A DNA stretch of 64,000 nucleotides from Undibacterium sp. YM2 (lineage in GTDB: Bacteria; Pseudomonadota; Gammaproteobacteria; Burkholderiales; Burkholderiaceae_D): positions 1,364,001 to 1,428,000 of the forward strand of contig NZ_AP018441.1 in assembly GCF_009937975.1 (NCBI RefSeq), read 5' to 3'. Positions 27,941 through 35,139 of this stretch are shown here, one piece after another. A model generated the notes under the pieces. That model was not told where the DNA came from. It made no database searches and saw nothing but the letters and a program-made list of their open reading frames with translations. The position numbers and the translations under genes are program-made. How positions within the stretch are numbered: the stretch's first letter is position 1; every line of letters starts with the position of its first letter.

Positions 27941-28559
27941 GAAGCGATATCCATTCGTATGGTGGGCCTTGGTATCCGCTAGCTAATAAACTACTCAACC
28001 AAAGCTCAAAATCACCGAGCAGCTTAGGGTCATTAAAACAAGAACGTCCTATACCGCTCTTGCATAGCGCCCGCCCATAATTATCCCGAAGATGCAGGGG
28101 GAATTTCGGTCCAGTTCCTCCAAAGTAAACGAAATCATCGCTTACTAAGACTCGATTAACACCTGTATCCCGTCTAACATGTAGTCCATTTATTGTCCCA
28201 TTTTGAGATGAGTGGAATGAGTCACGTTGTTGCCACTCAGCATCAATCTTTTCACGAAAATAGATATTGTCGCCACAGCTTTGTTTTCGACTTCCAGTAC
28301 GATAAGGTTGTTTTGCGCGGAACCTCGGGTCGATCGAATACGCATCGAATGTCATCGTCTCGGTGACCCGCATAGCATATACAAGATGCCCCCCTCTCCT
28401 AACACCGCGAGCATTGCTTCCACAACCGACTATCCAATCACCTACATTTGCACTACGGCGAATGTCCGGCTTGCATGTTGCGAGAGTACAGTAACTATAA
28501 AATGGGTTCGGTGCGAATCCACTGTCATACCGTACAACATATGAATAGATTTGAGCCAT
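27930..28559 (-). CDS. Nmad2-like putative nucleotide/base modification protein
   Basis: A 209-residue protein whose N-terminus (YVVRYDSGFAPNPFYSYCTLA, then CKPDIRRSANVGDWIVGCGS and LVYAMRVTETMTFDAY) matches from memory the Nmad2 family, one of the nucleotide-modification-associated domains predicted from DNA-hypermodification gene neighbourhoods. The DSGFAPNPF and GDWIVGCGS turns, with conserved Cys, Asp and Arg, are probably functional. No biochemical activity is established for the family as far as I know. Its ATG shares one base with the TIR gene stop (TGATG), implying translational coupling. Confidence 0.65.
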   Translation of the reverse strand: MAQIYSYVVRYDSGFAPNPFYSYCTLATCKPDIRRSANVGDWIVGCGSNARGVRRGGHLVYAMRVTETMTFDAYSIDPRFRAKQPYRTGSRKQSCGDNIYFREKIDAEWQQRDSFHSSQNGTINGLHVRRDTGVNRVLVSDDFVYFGGTGPKFPLHLRDNYGRALCKSGIGRSCFNDPKLLGDFELWLSSLLASGYQGPPYEWISLRDE

Positions 28560-29026
28560 CAGCAGGGATGGCGTTTCAACGCCACTTCTTCACATGCATC
28601 ACCGTCAGGTTTTTCCCAACTATCCTTGCCATTAATAGCGTCGATTATGGCATCTCCATTCCATCCGACTAAGGCATCCGCGTATTCTTTTAATGCGTCC
28701 GGAAGATCACATTCTTTCTCACCGTGCTCCCAGATTCCAACAATGCGCTTACCTTGTTTAGCCGCGTATTCGATTTCCCAGTTGACCCATTCGCTATTCT
28801 TAGTTTGTGGAGAAACGTAGCAGATAAAAACACCTGCCCAATTGATAGCCGGGGCAAGAATTTGAGATTTGATATATTGAGGATCTTTCGCGTTATTGAA
28901 TTTCCCTGTGTGGATCGACGAGTCGCGGATATCTATACCCTTAGGAGCTAATAGGTCCTTTAATTTTTTTAAGCCATCATCGTCCTTGTGGATATGACTA
29001 ATAAATACATTCTTTTGTTCTGCCAT
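28559..29026 (-). CDS. thsB: TIR-like domain protein, Thoeris ThsB-like
   Basis: A 155-residue protein consisting almost entirely of a TIR-like domain of the ThsB/DUF1863 kind. KNVFISHIHKDDDGLKKLKDLL forms strand A and helix A. VFICYVSPQTKNSEWVNWEIEYA carries the candidate catalytic Glu84 in the S-x-W-x3-E arrangement used by NAD-processing TIR domains. GKRIVGIWEHGEKECDLPDALKEYADALVGWNGDAI is the typical tail (residues about 92-127). In Thoeris, ThsB senses phage and makes a cyclic ADP-ribose isomer that activates ThsA. Start 29026 has a GAGGG site. It is the first gene of a four-gene overlapping operon, and a long palindrome lies upstream. Confidence 0.85.
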   Translation of the reverse strand: MAEQKNVFISHIHKDDDGLKKLKDLLAPKGIDIRDSSIHTGKFNNAKDPQYIKSQILAPAINWAGVFICYVSPQTKNSEWVNWEIEYAAKQGKRIVGIWEHGEKECDLPDALKEYADALVGWNGDAIIDAINGKDSWEKPDGDACEEVALKRHPC

Positions 29027-29197
29027 GATTCCCTCAACTAAGAATTTCTAGAGACACCAATTGCTCAAAAAACTTATTATTCAGCCTTGAGGTCCGAACT
29101 TACAAATAAGCCCCTTGCTAGGAGGCAAATATCGGGGTTTCACATTCAAAGTGAAAACTTTATAAATGTTGAATTGATATTACTACTATATTTTGCA

Positions 29198-29235
29198 GTT
29201 AATTATTAAATTAACTAGTTAATTTAATAATTAAC
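29198..29235. repeat. Perfect 38-bp AT-rich palindrome
   Basis: Arms GTTAATTATTAAATTAACT and AGTTAATTTAATAATTAAC are exact reverse complements meeting at CTAG, with no spacer and no mismatch (checked base by base). It sits in the non-coding gap 171 bases upstream of the TIR gene and 47 bases after the LysR stop. It could be an operator, a cruciform or recombination site, or the edge of the transferred island. Confidence 0.9.
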
Positions 29236-29282
29236 AAATGTTTGCAAAAAACACATTATTCAAAGAAATATAGTTGGCTGTT

Positions 29283-30196
29283 CTAATTATTCGGCAAGCT
29301 CTTAAACTTTTCATCCAGCATATCAATCAAACTGCGTACGGCAGGCCTTATCCATCGCCTCGATGGAAACACCAGGTGGACGATGCCGTGTTTCAGTGTC
29401 CAGTAGGGGATGAGCTGGACCAGGCGGCCGTCTTTTAATTCTTCTTCCATCATCATGACTGGCAGTGTCACCACGCCTGCGCCAGCTATGGCGGCCTGGC
29501 ACAGGGCTGTCATGTCGTCGCTGATCATGCGTGGGGTGTGGCGCATGGTCAGCAGTTCGCCTTGTTCGCCTACCAGTTGCCACAGGTATTCTTCACGCGC
29601 GGGGCCTAGGTCCAGGCTGGGGTAGTTGGCCAGGTCCGCGGGTTGTGTTGGCGTGCCTAGCTTCTCCAGCAGGGCGGGGCTGGCGGCCAGGCACCAGCAG
29701 CGGGTGCCTAATACCTTGACGACCAGTTCGCTGTCTTCCAGCGGTGGCGGGCGCACGCGTATGGCGAGATCAAAGCCTTCAGCTATCACATCCACACGGC
29801 GGTTGCTGGCTTCGAGTTGCAGGGTCACGCGCGGGTGGCTGACCATGTACTCAGCCAGGATGGGGCCGACCTGGGCATGCAGCATGGCGATGGGGCAGCT
29901 CAGGCGCACGACCCCTTGTGGTTCGGCTTTGTCCTGGTCTATGGCTTCTTGCGCGGCGCTGGCTTCGGCCAGCATGGCCTTGCAATGGCTGTAGTAAGTC
30001 TGGCCTATCTCGGTCACACAAAAACTGCGGGATGAGCGCTGTATCAGGCGCACGCCCAGGTGTTCTTCCAGCTCTGCGATGCGGCGGCTGAGCTTGGATT
30101 TGGGTATGCCCAGGGCAGCCCGGCAGGGGCGAAGCCGCGATGGTCTACCACCTGGGCAAAGTAGTAGAGGTCATTCAAGTCTGGTGGCGTGGACAT
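29283..30196 (-). pseudogene. LysR-family regulator with a frameshift in the HTH region
   Basis: The locus starts at 30196 with MSTPPDLNDLYYFAQVVDHRGFAPAG, a normal LysR N-terminus. Near 30119-30121 (GGG on the coding strand) one base is missing. After it, the frame that continues as AALGIPKSKLSRRIAELEEHLGVRLIQRSSRSF is intact to the end, with a normal effector domain. Total length 914 is one short of a multiple of three, consistent with one deletion. Unless this is a sequence error, no full DNA-binding protein is made; a 256-residue HTH-less product from 30053 is the alternative. It diverges from the YcaC-like hydrolase gene, the likely target. Confidence 0.82.
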
Positions 30197-30340
30197 CATT
30201 TTTCTCTGCTTATCGTGTTCATCATCGTTCCAAAAATAGGACGTTGCATCATATTTTTGCGTACTACCACCATTATTTGCAAGAAATTAAACTTCCTTCC
30301 ATTAACACCAAGCGTGTTCAATTCAATAGGAAGTAAAAAA

Positions 30341-30982
30341 ATGAGCAAAGAAGCGAGTAATGATCTCTACCAACGTTTGAATAAAGATGATGCGGTCGTA
30401 CTGCTGGTGGATCACCAGACTGGTTTGCTGTCACTGGTGCGTGATATCCAGCCTGACCAGTTCAAGAACAATGTGCTGGCGCTGGCCGATGTGGCGAAGT
30501 ATTTTAATTTGCCAACGATATTGACGACGAGTTTTGAAGATGGCCCGAATGGCCCGTTGGTGCCGGAATTGCGTGAGATTTTCCCGGACGCGCCTTTCAT
30601 CGCCCGCCCCGGCCAGATCAATGCCTGGGACAATGAAGAGTTTGTGGCAGCCGTCAAGGCAACAGGCCGCAAGCAAATCATCATTGCTGGCGTGGTGACG
30701 GAAGTGTGCGTGGCTTTCCCAGCCTTGTCGGCTTTGGGTGAGGGTTATGAAGTGTTTGTTGTGACCGATGCATCAGGCACCTTCAACGACATCACTCGCA
30801 ATTCTGCCCTGCAACGTATGCAGGCAGCGGGCGCGCAGTTGACAAGCTGGTTTGCGGTTGCGGGTGAATTGCACCGCGACTGGAGGAATGATGTGATAGG
30901 TCTGGGTACGCTGTTCTCGAATCATATTCCTGACTACCGGAACCTGATCAACAGCTATACCAGGGCGAGTGCAAACAAGTAA
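30341..30982 (+). CDS. Isochorismatase-family hydrolase (YcaC-like)
   Basis: A 213-residue cysteine hydrolase. Catalytic triad elements are visible: Asp in VLLVDHQTGLLSLVRD, Lys in the ATGRKQIIIAG stretch and Cys in GVVTEVCVAFPAL. The overall pattern (TSFEDGPNGPLVPEL; RPGQINAWDNEEFV; VTDASGTFNDITRNSALQRM) matches YcaC-type hydrolases of unknown physiological substrate. Start 30341 is supported by AGGAAG eight bases upstream; the reading frame extends upstream to 30140 without family resemblance. It is divergent from the frameshifted LysR gene. Confidence 0.9.
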   Translation: MSKEASNDLYQRLNKDDAVVLLVDHQTGLLSLVRDIQPDQFKNNVLALADVAKYFNLPTILTTSFEDGPNGPLVPELREIFPDAPFIARPGQINAWDNEEFVAAVKATGRKQIIIAGVVTEVCVAFPALSALGEGYEVFVVTDASGTFNDITRNSALQRMQAAGAQLTSWFAVAGELHRDWRNDVIGLGTLFSNHIPDYRNLINSYTRASANK

Positions 30983-31020
30983 GCTTGTGAAGCGATAGGC
31001 AAGTTTGTATGAAACAAAAA

Positions 31021-31053
31021 GGGCTTCTTCATATGTATGAGAAAGCCCTTTTC
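31021..31053 (+). terminator. Rho-independent terminator after the YcaC-like gene
   Basis: GGGCTT...AAGCCC stem extended by TTCATA/TATGAG pairing (one mismatch, one wobble) and a short loop, followed by TTTTCTGT and preceded by AAAAA. It lies between convergent genes and is probably bidirectional. Confidence 0.85.
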
Positions 31054-31085
31054 TGTCAACATTCAGCCAGGTTCAGGCTGGATGT

Positions 31086-31730
31086 TTACTGCATACATGG
31101 GTCGCAAGCTTCTTTACTGTACTTGTTGCGGCAGATGTTTTTGCCTGGATATTTTTTCTCAAGGTCAGCAAAGTATTTGCAGGTCGATTCTTTCAATGGC
31201 TTGATTTCTGGCAGCTGCATTTTGACGCCATTCTGGTCGGATACGCTGAGGCGTGATCCATTTGTATCAGAGCGCAATTCTATACCGTTGTCGCTGTTCC
31301 AGAGGCGCAGGGCGCTGGCTTCACCTTCGGGTCCTGCGACGAATAAAGCCAATTGTTTATGCTTGCTGTCGAGGGTAATCATGGCGTTGCTGCCATTGTC
31401 CTGGGTGACATAGCCACCGCGTTCTATACCTTCTTCATCAAAGATGATCAGGCCAGCCGCATTGCTGCCACGCGGGGTAACTTTCCCGTCCATGATGGCA
31501 TCAGGCAGGTTGCCGCCAAGGCGGGCGCGGACTATGCCCTTGTTGTCAACGATGACGATTTCTTTGGCTTTGATAATACCGCTTTGATCTGGCCCTTGCG
31601 CCTGGGTAGGTGCGGCGGTGAACCATACGGCGATGCACATGACGACTAGTGCTTGCAGCCAGAACAGTTTTTTCATGCGCTTGTTGGATTGCTCGCAGTC
31701 GGCCAGCCTTTGCATTAAATCTGCATTCAT
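31086..31730 (-). CDS. Hypothetical membrane-anchored protein
   Basis: A 214-residue protein I do not recognise. Residues about 20-45 (KKLFWLQALVVMCIAVWFTAAPTQAQ) form a signal anchor or a signal peptide after a charged N-terminus. The exported part contains repeated beta-type motifs with alternating Asp/Gly (IVDNKGIVRARLGG; IIFDEEGIERGGYVTQDNG; LWNSDNGIELRSDTNGSRL) suggesting a small beta-strand repeat domain. The C-terminus has four cysteines (STCKYF, ICRNKYSKEACDPCMQ) that could form disulfides. Flanked by unrelated genes. Confidence 0.7.
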   Translation of the reverse strand: MNADLMQRLADCEQSNKRMKKLFWLQALVVMCIAVWFTAAPTQAQGPDQSGIIKAKEIVIVDNKGIVRARLGGNLPDAIMDGKVTPRGSNAAGLIIFDEEGIERGGYVTQDNGSNAMITLDSKHKQLALFVAGPEGEASALRLWNSDNGIELRSDTNGSRLSVSDQNGVKMQLPEIKPLKESTCKYFADLEKKYPGKNICRNKYSKEACDPCMQ

Positions 31731-32008
31731 ATTTTCTCTTTTTTTAAATCAGGGTTGATGTTTGCAAACGAGTTTTTACTCATTTATTTTTTGGGGATGT
31801 CTTTTGCAAATCAGACGACTATCCTTGGCGGATAGACATAAGCCTATTTGAATAGTTTCATCATGGAAACTATTATTGCACATATGAATACTGTTGAGTT
31901 TGCAATTTAGCAGCGTGTAGAGAAAGCAGATTGATCCGTCGCCAGGACGGATCGGTGAAATAAGTAGGAGACAGGTATCAGTAAAAAAGACGCATGCGAA
32001 TGAACAAA
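31731..32008. other. Intergenic stretch with no recognised feature
   Basis: AT-rich DNA between the hypothetical protein and the HD-GYP gene, both on the minus strand. It should contain the promoter of the hypothetical gene. I saw no clear terminator or regulatory repeat. Confidence 0.4.
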
Positions 32009-34921
32009 TCACACATAGGCATGAATATCAAACTCATCAATCTGATCAGGATGCATGAATAGTTTGGCGTATTCAAGATAAGCACCTGATTTCAAAAACA
32101 GTCCGAATAATTCTGCGTCTATGTGCTGGTCTTTTTTCATGAAGCTCATGATCTTGATGGCTTCTGACAGGGTCTTGCCTTTTTTGTAGGGACGGTCGGC
32201 GGCGGTCAGGGCTTCGAAGATGTCGGCTATCGCCATCATGCGGGCGGGGATGCTCATGTCTGCGGCCATCAGGCGTTTGGGGTAGCCTGTGCCATCCATT
32301 TTTTCATGATGGCCACCGGCTATCTCTGGCACTCTGGCGAGGTGGCGCGGAAAGGGGAGTTTTTCCAGCATCATGATGGTTTGTATCATGTGTTCATTGA
32401 TCTTGTATCGTTCTTCTTCTGACAGGGTGCCGCGAGCTACGGTGAGGTTATACACTTCGCCCCGGTTATACAGGTGTTCTGGCACCTTGACCTTGAAGCC
32501 CCAGGGATTGTCTGGCCTGACATTGTCACGTTCTGATCTGGTGAAGATGTGCTCTGGCTTGTCGCTCAGCAGTTGTTCCTGCACAGGCAGGGCTGGTTCT
32601 GGTGTGCGGTCCTTGCGCTCTTTTTCATCGTGCGAGATACCGATGCGGTCAGGCAGGGTGCGGGTCCAGCTGCGTTCGGCAATTTGCCTGATACGGGCGA
32701 TTTTGTCGGGGGCCATGAATTCGCCACCTTCATTGCAGGTGGCGATGAAGTTGAATTCTTCATCGAGTTCTGCCAGGGTTTTGTCCAGTTCTGTTTTGAG
32801 TTCTGCTTGCTGATCAGGCGTTTCTGCAACGGCTTTCCAATAACTGATTTCTGCATCGCGTTTCAGTACTTCAAAACGCATGCGTATTTCATGGATGCGG
32901 TCGTACAGGGTTTCGAGCTTGGTGGCTTTATCGACGATGTATTCGGGCGTGGTCACTTTGCCGCAATCATGCAGCCAGGCGGCGATGTGTAGTTCTTCCC
33001 ATTCTGTCTCTGTGAGCTGGAAGCCTGCAAACGGGCCTTCGGTTTCCTTGCAGGCAGCCTGCGCCAGTAACTTGGTCAGTACAGGTACGCGCTGGCAATG
33101 GCCACCGGTGTAAGGACTCTTTGCATCAATGGCACTGGCGATCAGTTGTATGAAGGCTTCGAGCAGGGCTTTTTGTTCCTGTATGAGGCGTTGGTTTTCT
33201 ATGGCGACGGCGGCGGCACCCGAGACTGCTTCAGCCATGGCTTGCCTGCCGGGATCAATGGCAGCATCATCTATCACCAGGGCGATGGCACCGACCAGGG
33301 TGCCGCTTCTGTCCTTCAGGGGGATGGCAATCAGCGTGGTGGTGTGGTCAGTGGCGGGCAGGGTGCTGAAATAGCGCGCCAGGTCTGCTGCCTGCAACTG
33401 GCAGATGCTGCTGCGCGATTTACAGGACTGTATGACGGGGTGGTTTTCATCAGCCATGCTGATGCTTTGCGCATCACTTTCCATCACCTGATGATCGACG
33501 TAGGCCTGCACCACTTGCATGCTGTTGTCCTGCGGCTGATAGAGGTAGAGTATGCCGGATTTGGCATCGGTAATTTCCGACATCTCCTGCAATACCCGGG
33601 CCAGTAATTTATCGTAATTGGTTTCTGATGCGAGGCTGCTGGCGATGTCGAGGAAGGAGCGTATCGTTGCTTTCATGCCGCGCATGGAATTGCTGAGGTC
33701 GGCAATCTCCTTGATGCGCGACTGTATATTGATGGGGCTTTTGAAATCGAAACGGGCGATCTTGCTGGCTTCGTCATTCAATTGTTTAAGCGGGTTCGAT
33801 GCCAACCTGGAAAAATAAATGGTGATGCCCACACTGATCGCCAGCATGACCAGAAAGAGGATGCTGGTTTGTTTGCGCATCTTGATGATGTCGGCCAATA
33901 ATTCTTCATGCGGACTGGCGATCAGTATGCGCAAGTCTTGGCCGCCTGGAACCTGTATCTTGCCCTGGTAGGTGGCCCATGTTTTTTCTATGACATCGAG
34001 GGTCTGGCTACTCTCCTTGCTGCTATCGAGTTCGCGTATTCTGTTAAGTACGGGGGCATTTTGCTCAGCCAGGGTAGGCATGCCTTGCGTGCCATCGAGC
34101 TTGGTGACAATCTGCGGCTTATAGGCTGGCTGTTTGCCGTTTTGCCAGGCCAGTAATTGGCCCTTGCTGTCTATCAAAGCTATCCTGGTGGATGGCGTGA
34201 CATTACTGTTCTTGATGGTTTCATGGATAGTGGGCATTTCTATGTCTATGCCGACGACAGCATCAGCACCAACTATTTTTTGCGCATAGGTAACGCCTAT
34301 CTGGCCGGTCGTAAAGAAATAATAGGGTTCGCTGACATGGGCCTGCTCAGGGTTTTTCATTGCAGTTTCATACCAGCCACGCTGGCGCGGATCATAATTG
34401 CGCAAGGGAATTTGCTGGCGACTGATTTCATTGAGCCTGTCATCGAGATAGACCACATGCTCGACCAGTTTCCCTGCATCCGTGCTGGTGCTTTGTACTA
34501 TCCAGGTGGTTTTTTCCGGCGCTTTGAATACTTCCTTGCCGCCATTCGATTTGGCATATTGGCGCAGCAGGAAAAATTCGCCATTGGCAAATCCCACATA
34601 AGCGGATGTCGCCGATTTGACGCTGATGATGGCCTTGGCCAGGTAGTTGACATGGGCCAGGCGTTCATTGAGGTCTTTGCCCGAGATGGGATGTGATTGC
34701 GCCAGTATCTCGGTCTGGTTTTTTACCGGTTCATAAATGTCTTTGACATTGCTGGCGACTTCATTGCCTATCAGGGCATAGCTGCTATTGGCCTGGGCCA
34801 GTATGATCTTGCTCATACGGCTGAACTGCACTGTGCCCATGGCGATGCCAAAGATGAGGATCAGGGTGGTAAAGAAATACGAGATGTAGATATAGAATCT
34901 GACGTTCCTGGTCGCACGCAT
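32009..34921 (-). CDS. Membrane HD-GYP phosphodiesterase with dCache, HAMP and GAF domains
   Basis: A 970-residue inner-membrane signalling protein. TM1 (about 9-30), a periplasmic dCache-like sensor (about 40-340; RQRGWYETAMKNPEQAHVSEPYYF), TM2 (about 345-365), HAMP (about 366-420), a cytoplasmic GAF domain (about 430-580), then HD-GYP. The catalytic motifs are present (YTGGHCQRVPVL; WLHDCGKVTTPEYIVDK; GGHHEKMDGTGYPKRL; ARMMAIADIFEALTA). However, about 150 extra, partly coiled-coil residues are inserted between the HD and HHE motifs. Likely a c-di-GMP phosphodiesterase controlled by an external small molecule. Upstream and downstream genes are not overlapping. Confidence 0.9.
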   Translation of the reverse strand: MRATRNVRFYIYISYFFTTLILIFGIAMGTVQFSRMSKIILAQANSSYALIGNEVASNVKDIYEPVKNQTEILAQSHPISGKDLNERLAHVNYLAKAIISVKSATSAYVGFANGEFFLLRQYAKSNGGKEVFKAPEKTTWIVQSTSTDAGKLVEHVVYLDDRLNEISRQQIPLRNYDPRQRGWYETAMKNPEQAHVSEPYYFFTTGQIGVTYAQKIVGADAVVGIDIEMPTIHETIKNSNVTPSTRIALIDSKGQLLAWQNGKQPAYKPQIVTKLDGTQGMPTLAEQNAPVLNRIRELDSSKESSQTLDVIEKTWATYQGKIQVPGGQDLRILIASPHEELLADIIKMRKQTSILFLVMLAISVGITIYFSRLASNPLKQLNDEASKIARFDFKSPINIQSRIKEIADLSNSMRGMKATIRSFLDIASSLASETNYDKLLARVLQEMSEITDAKSGILYLYQPQDNSMQVVQAYVDHQVMESDAQSISMADENHPVIQSCKSRSSICQLQAADLARYFSTLPATDHTTTLIAIPLKDRSGTLVGAIALVIDDAAIDPGRQAMAEAVSGAAAVAIENQRLIQEQKALLEAFIQLIASAIDAKSPYTGGHCQRVPVLTKLLAQAACKETEGPFAGFQLTETEWEELHIAAWLHDCGKVTTPEYIVDKATKLETLYDRIHEIRMRFEVLKRDAEISYWKAVAETPDQQAELKTELDKTLAELDEEFNFIATCNEGGEFMAPDKIARIRQIAERSWTRTLPDRIGISHDEKERKDRTPEPALPVQEQLLSDKPEHIFTRSERDNVRPDNPWGFKVKVPEHLYNRGEVYNLTVARGTLSEEERYKINEHMIQTIMMLEKLPFPRHLARVPEIAGGHHEKMDGTGYPKRLMAADMSIPARMMAIADIFEALTAADRPYKKGKTLSEAIKIMSFMKKDQHIDAELFGLFLKSGAYLEYAKLFMHPDQIDEFDIHAYV

Positions 34922-35139
34922 TGCCTGATCCGCCTGTAATGGTGGGTGACGCGGTGGGAGAAGTGATGCACAGTGTAAAGCAGCGGAAAAGCAAAATAAG
35001 CTGTTTCAGTGAGCATATCTAAAAAGCAAGAATTATGGTAGTGATTTATTCATCAATACATGAAACTTTTTAGCATGTAGTCCCGGCAGACAATTACCGT
35101 GGTGCGAGATGTAGTGAAGGCGGATTACTTCAGGGCATT

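Noticed and set aside
29283..30053. Intact 256-residue LysR protein
   Set aside because: It lacks the DNA-binding half, which is found just upstream in another frame; a frameshifted full-length gene explains the data better.
31776..32012. 78-codon minus-strand frame downstream of the large HD-GYP gene
   Set aside because: It lies in AT-rich non-coding DNA, without a ribosome-binding site or recognisable domain.
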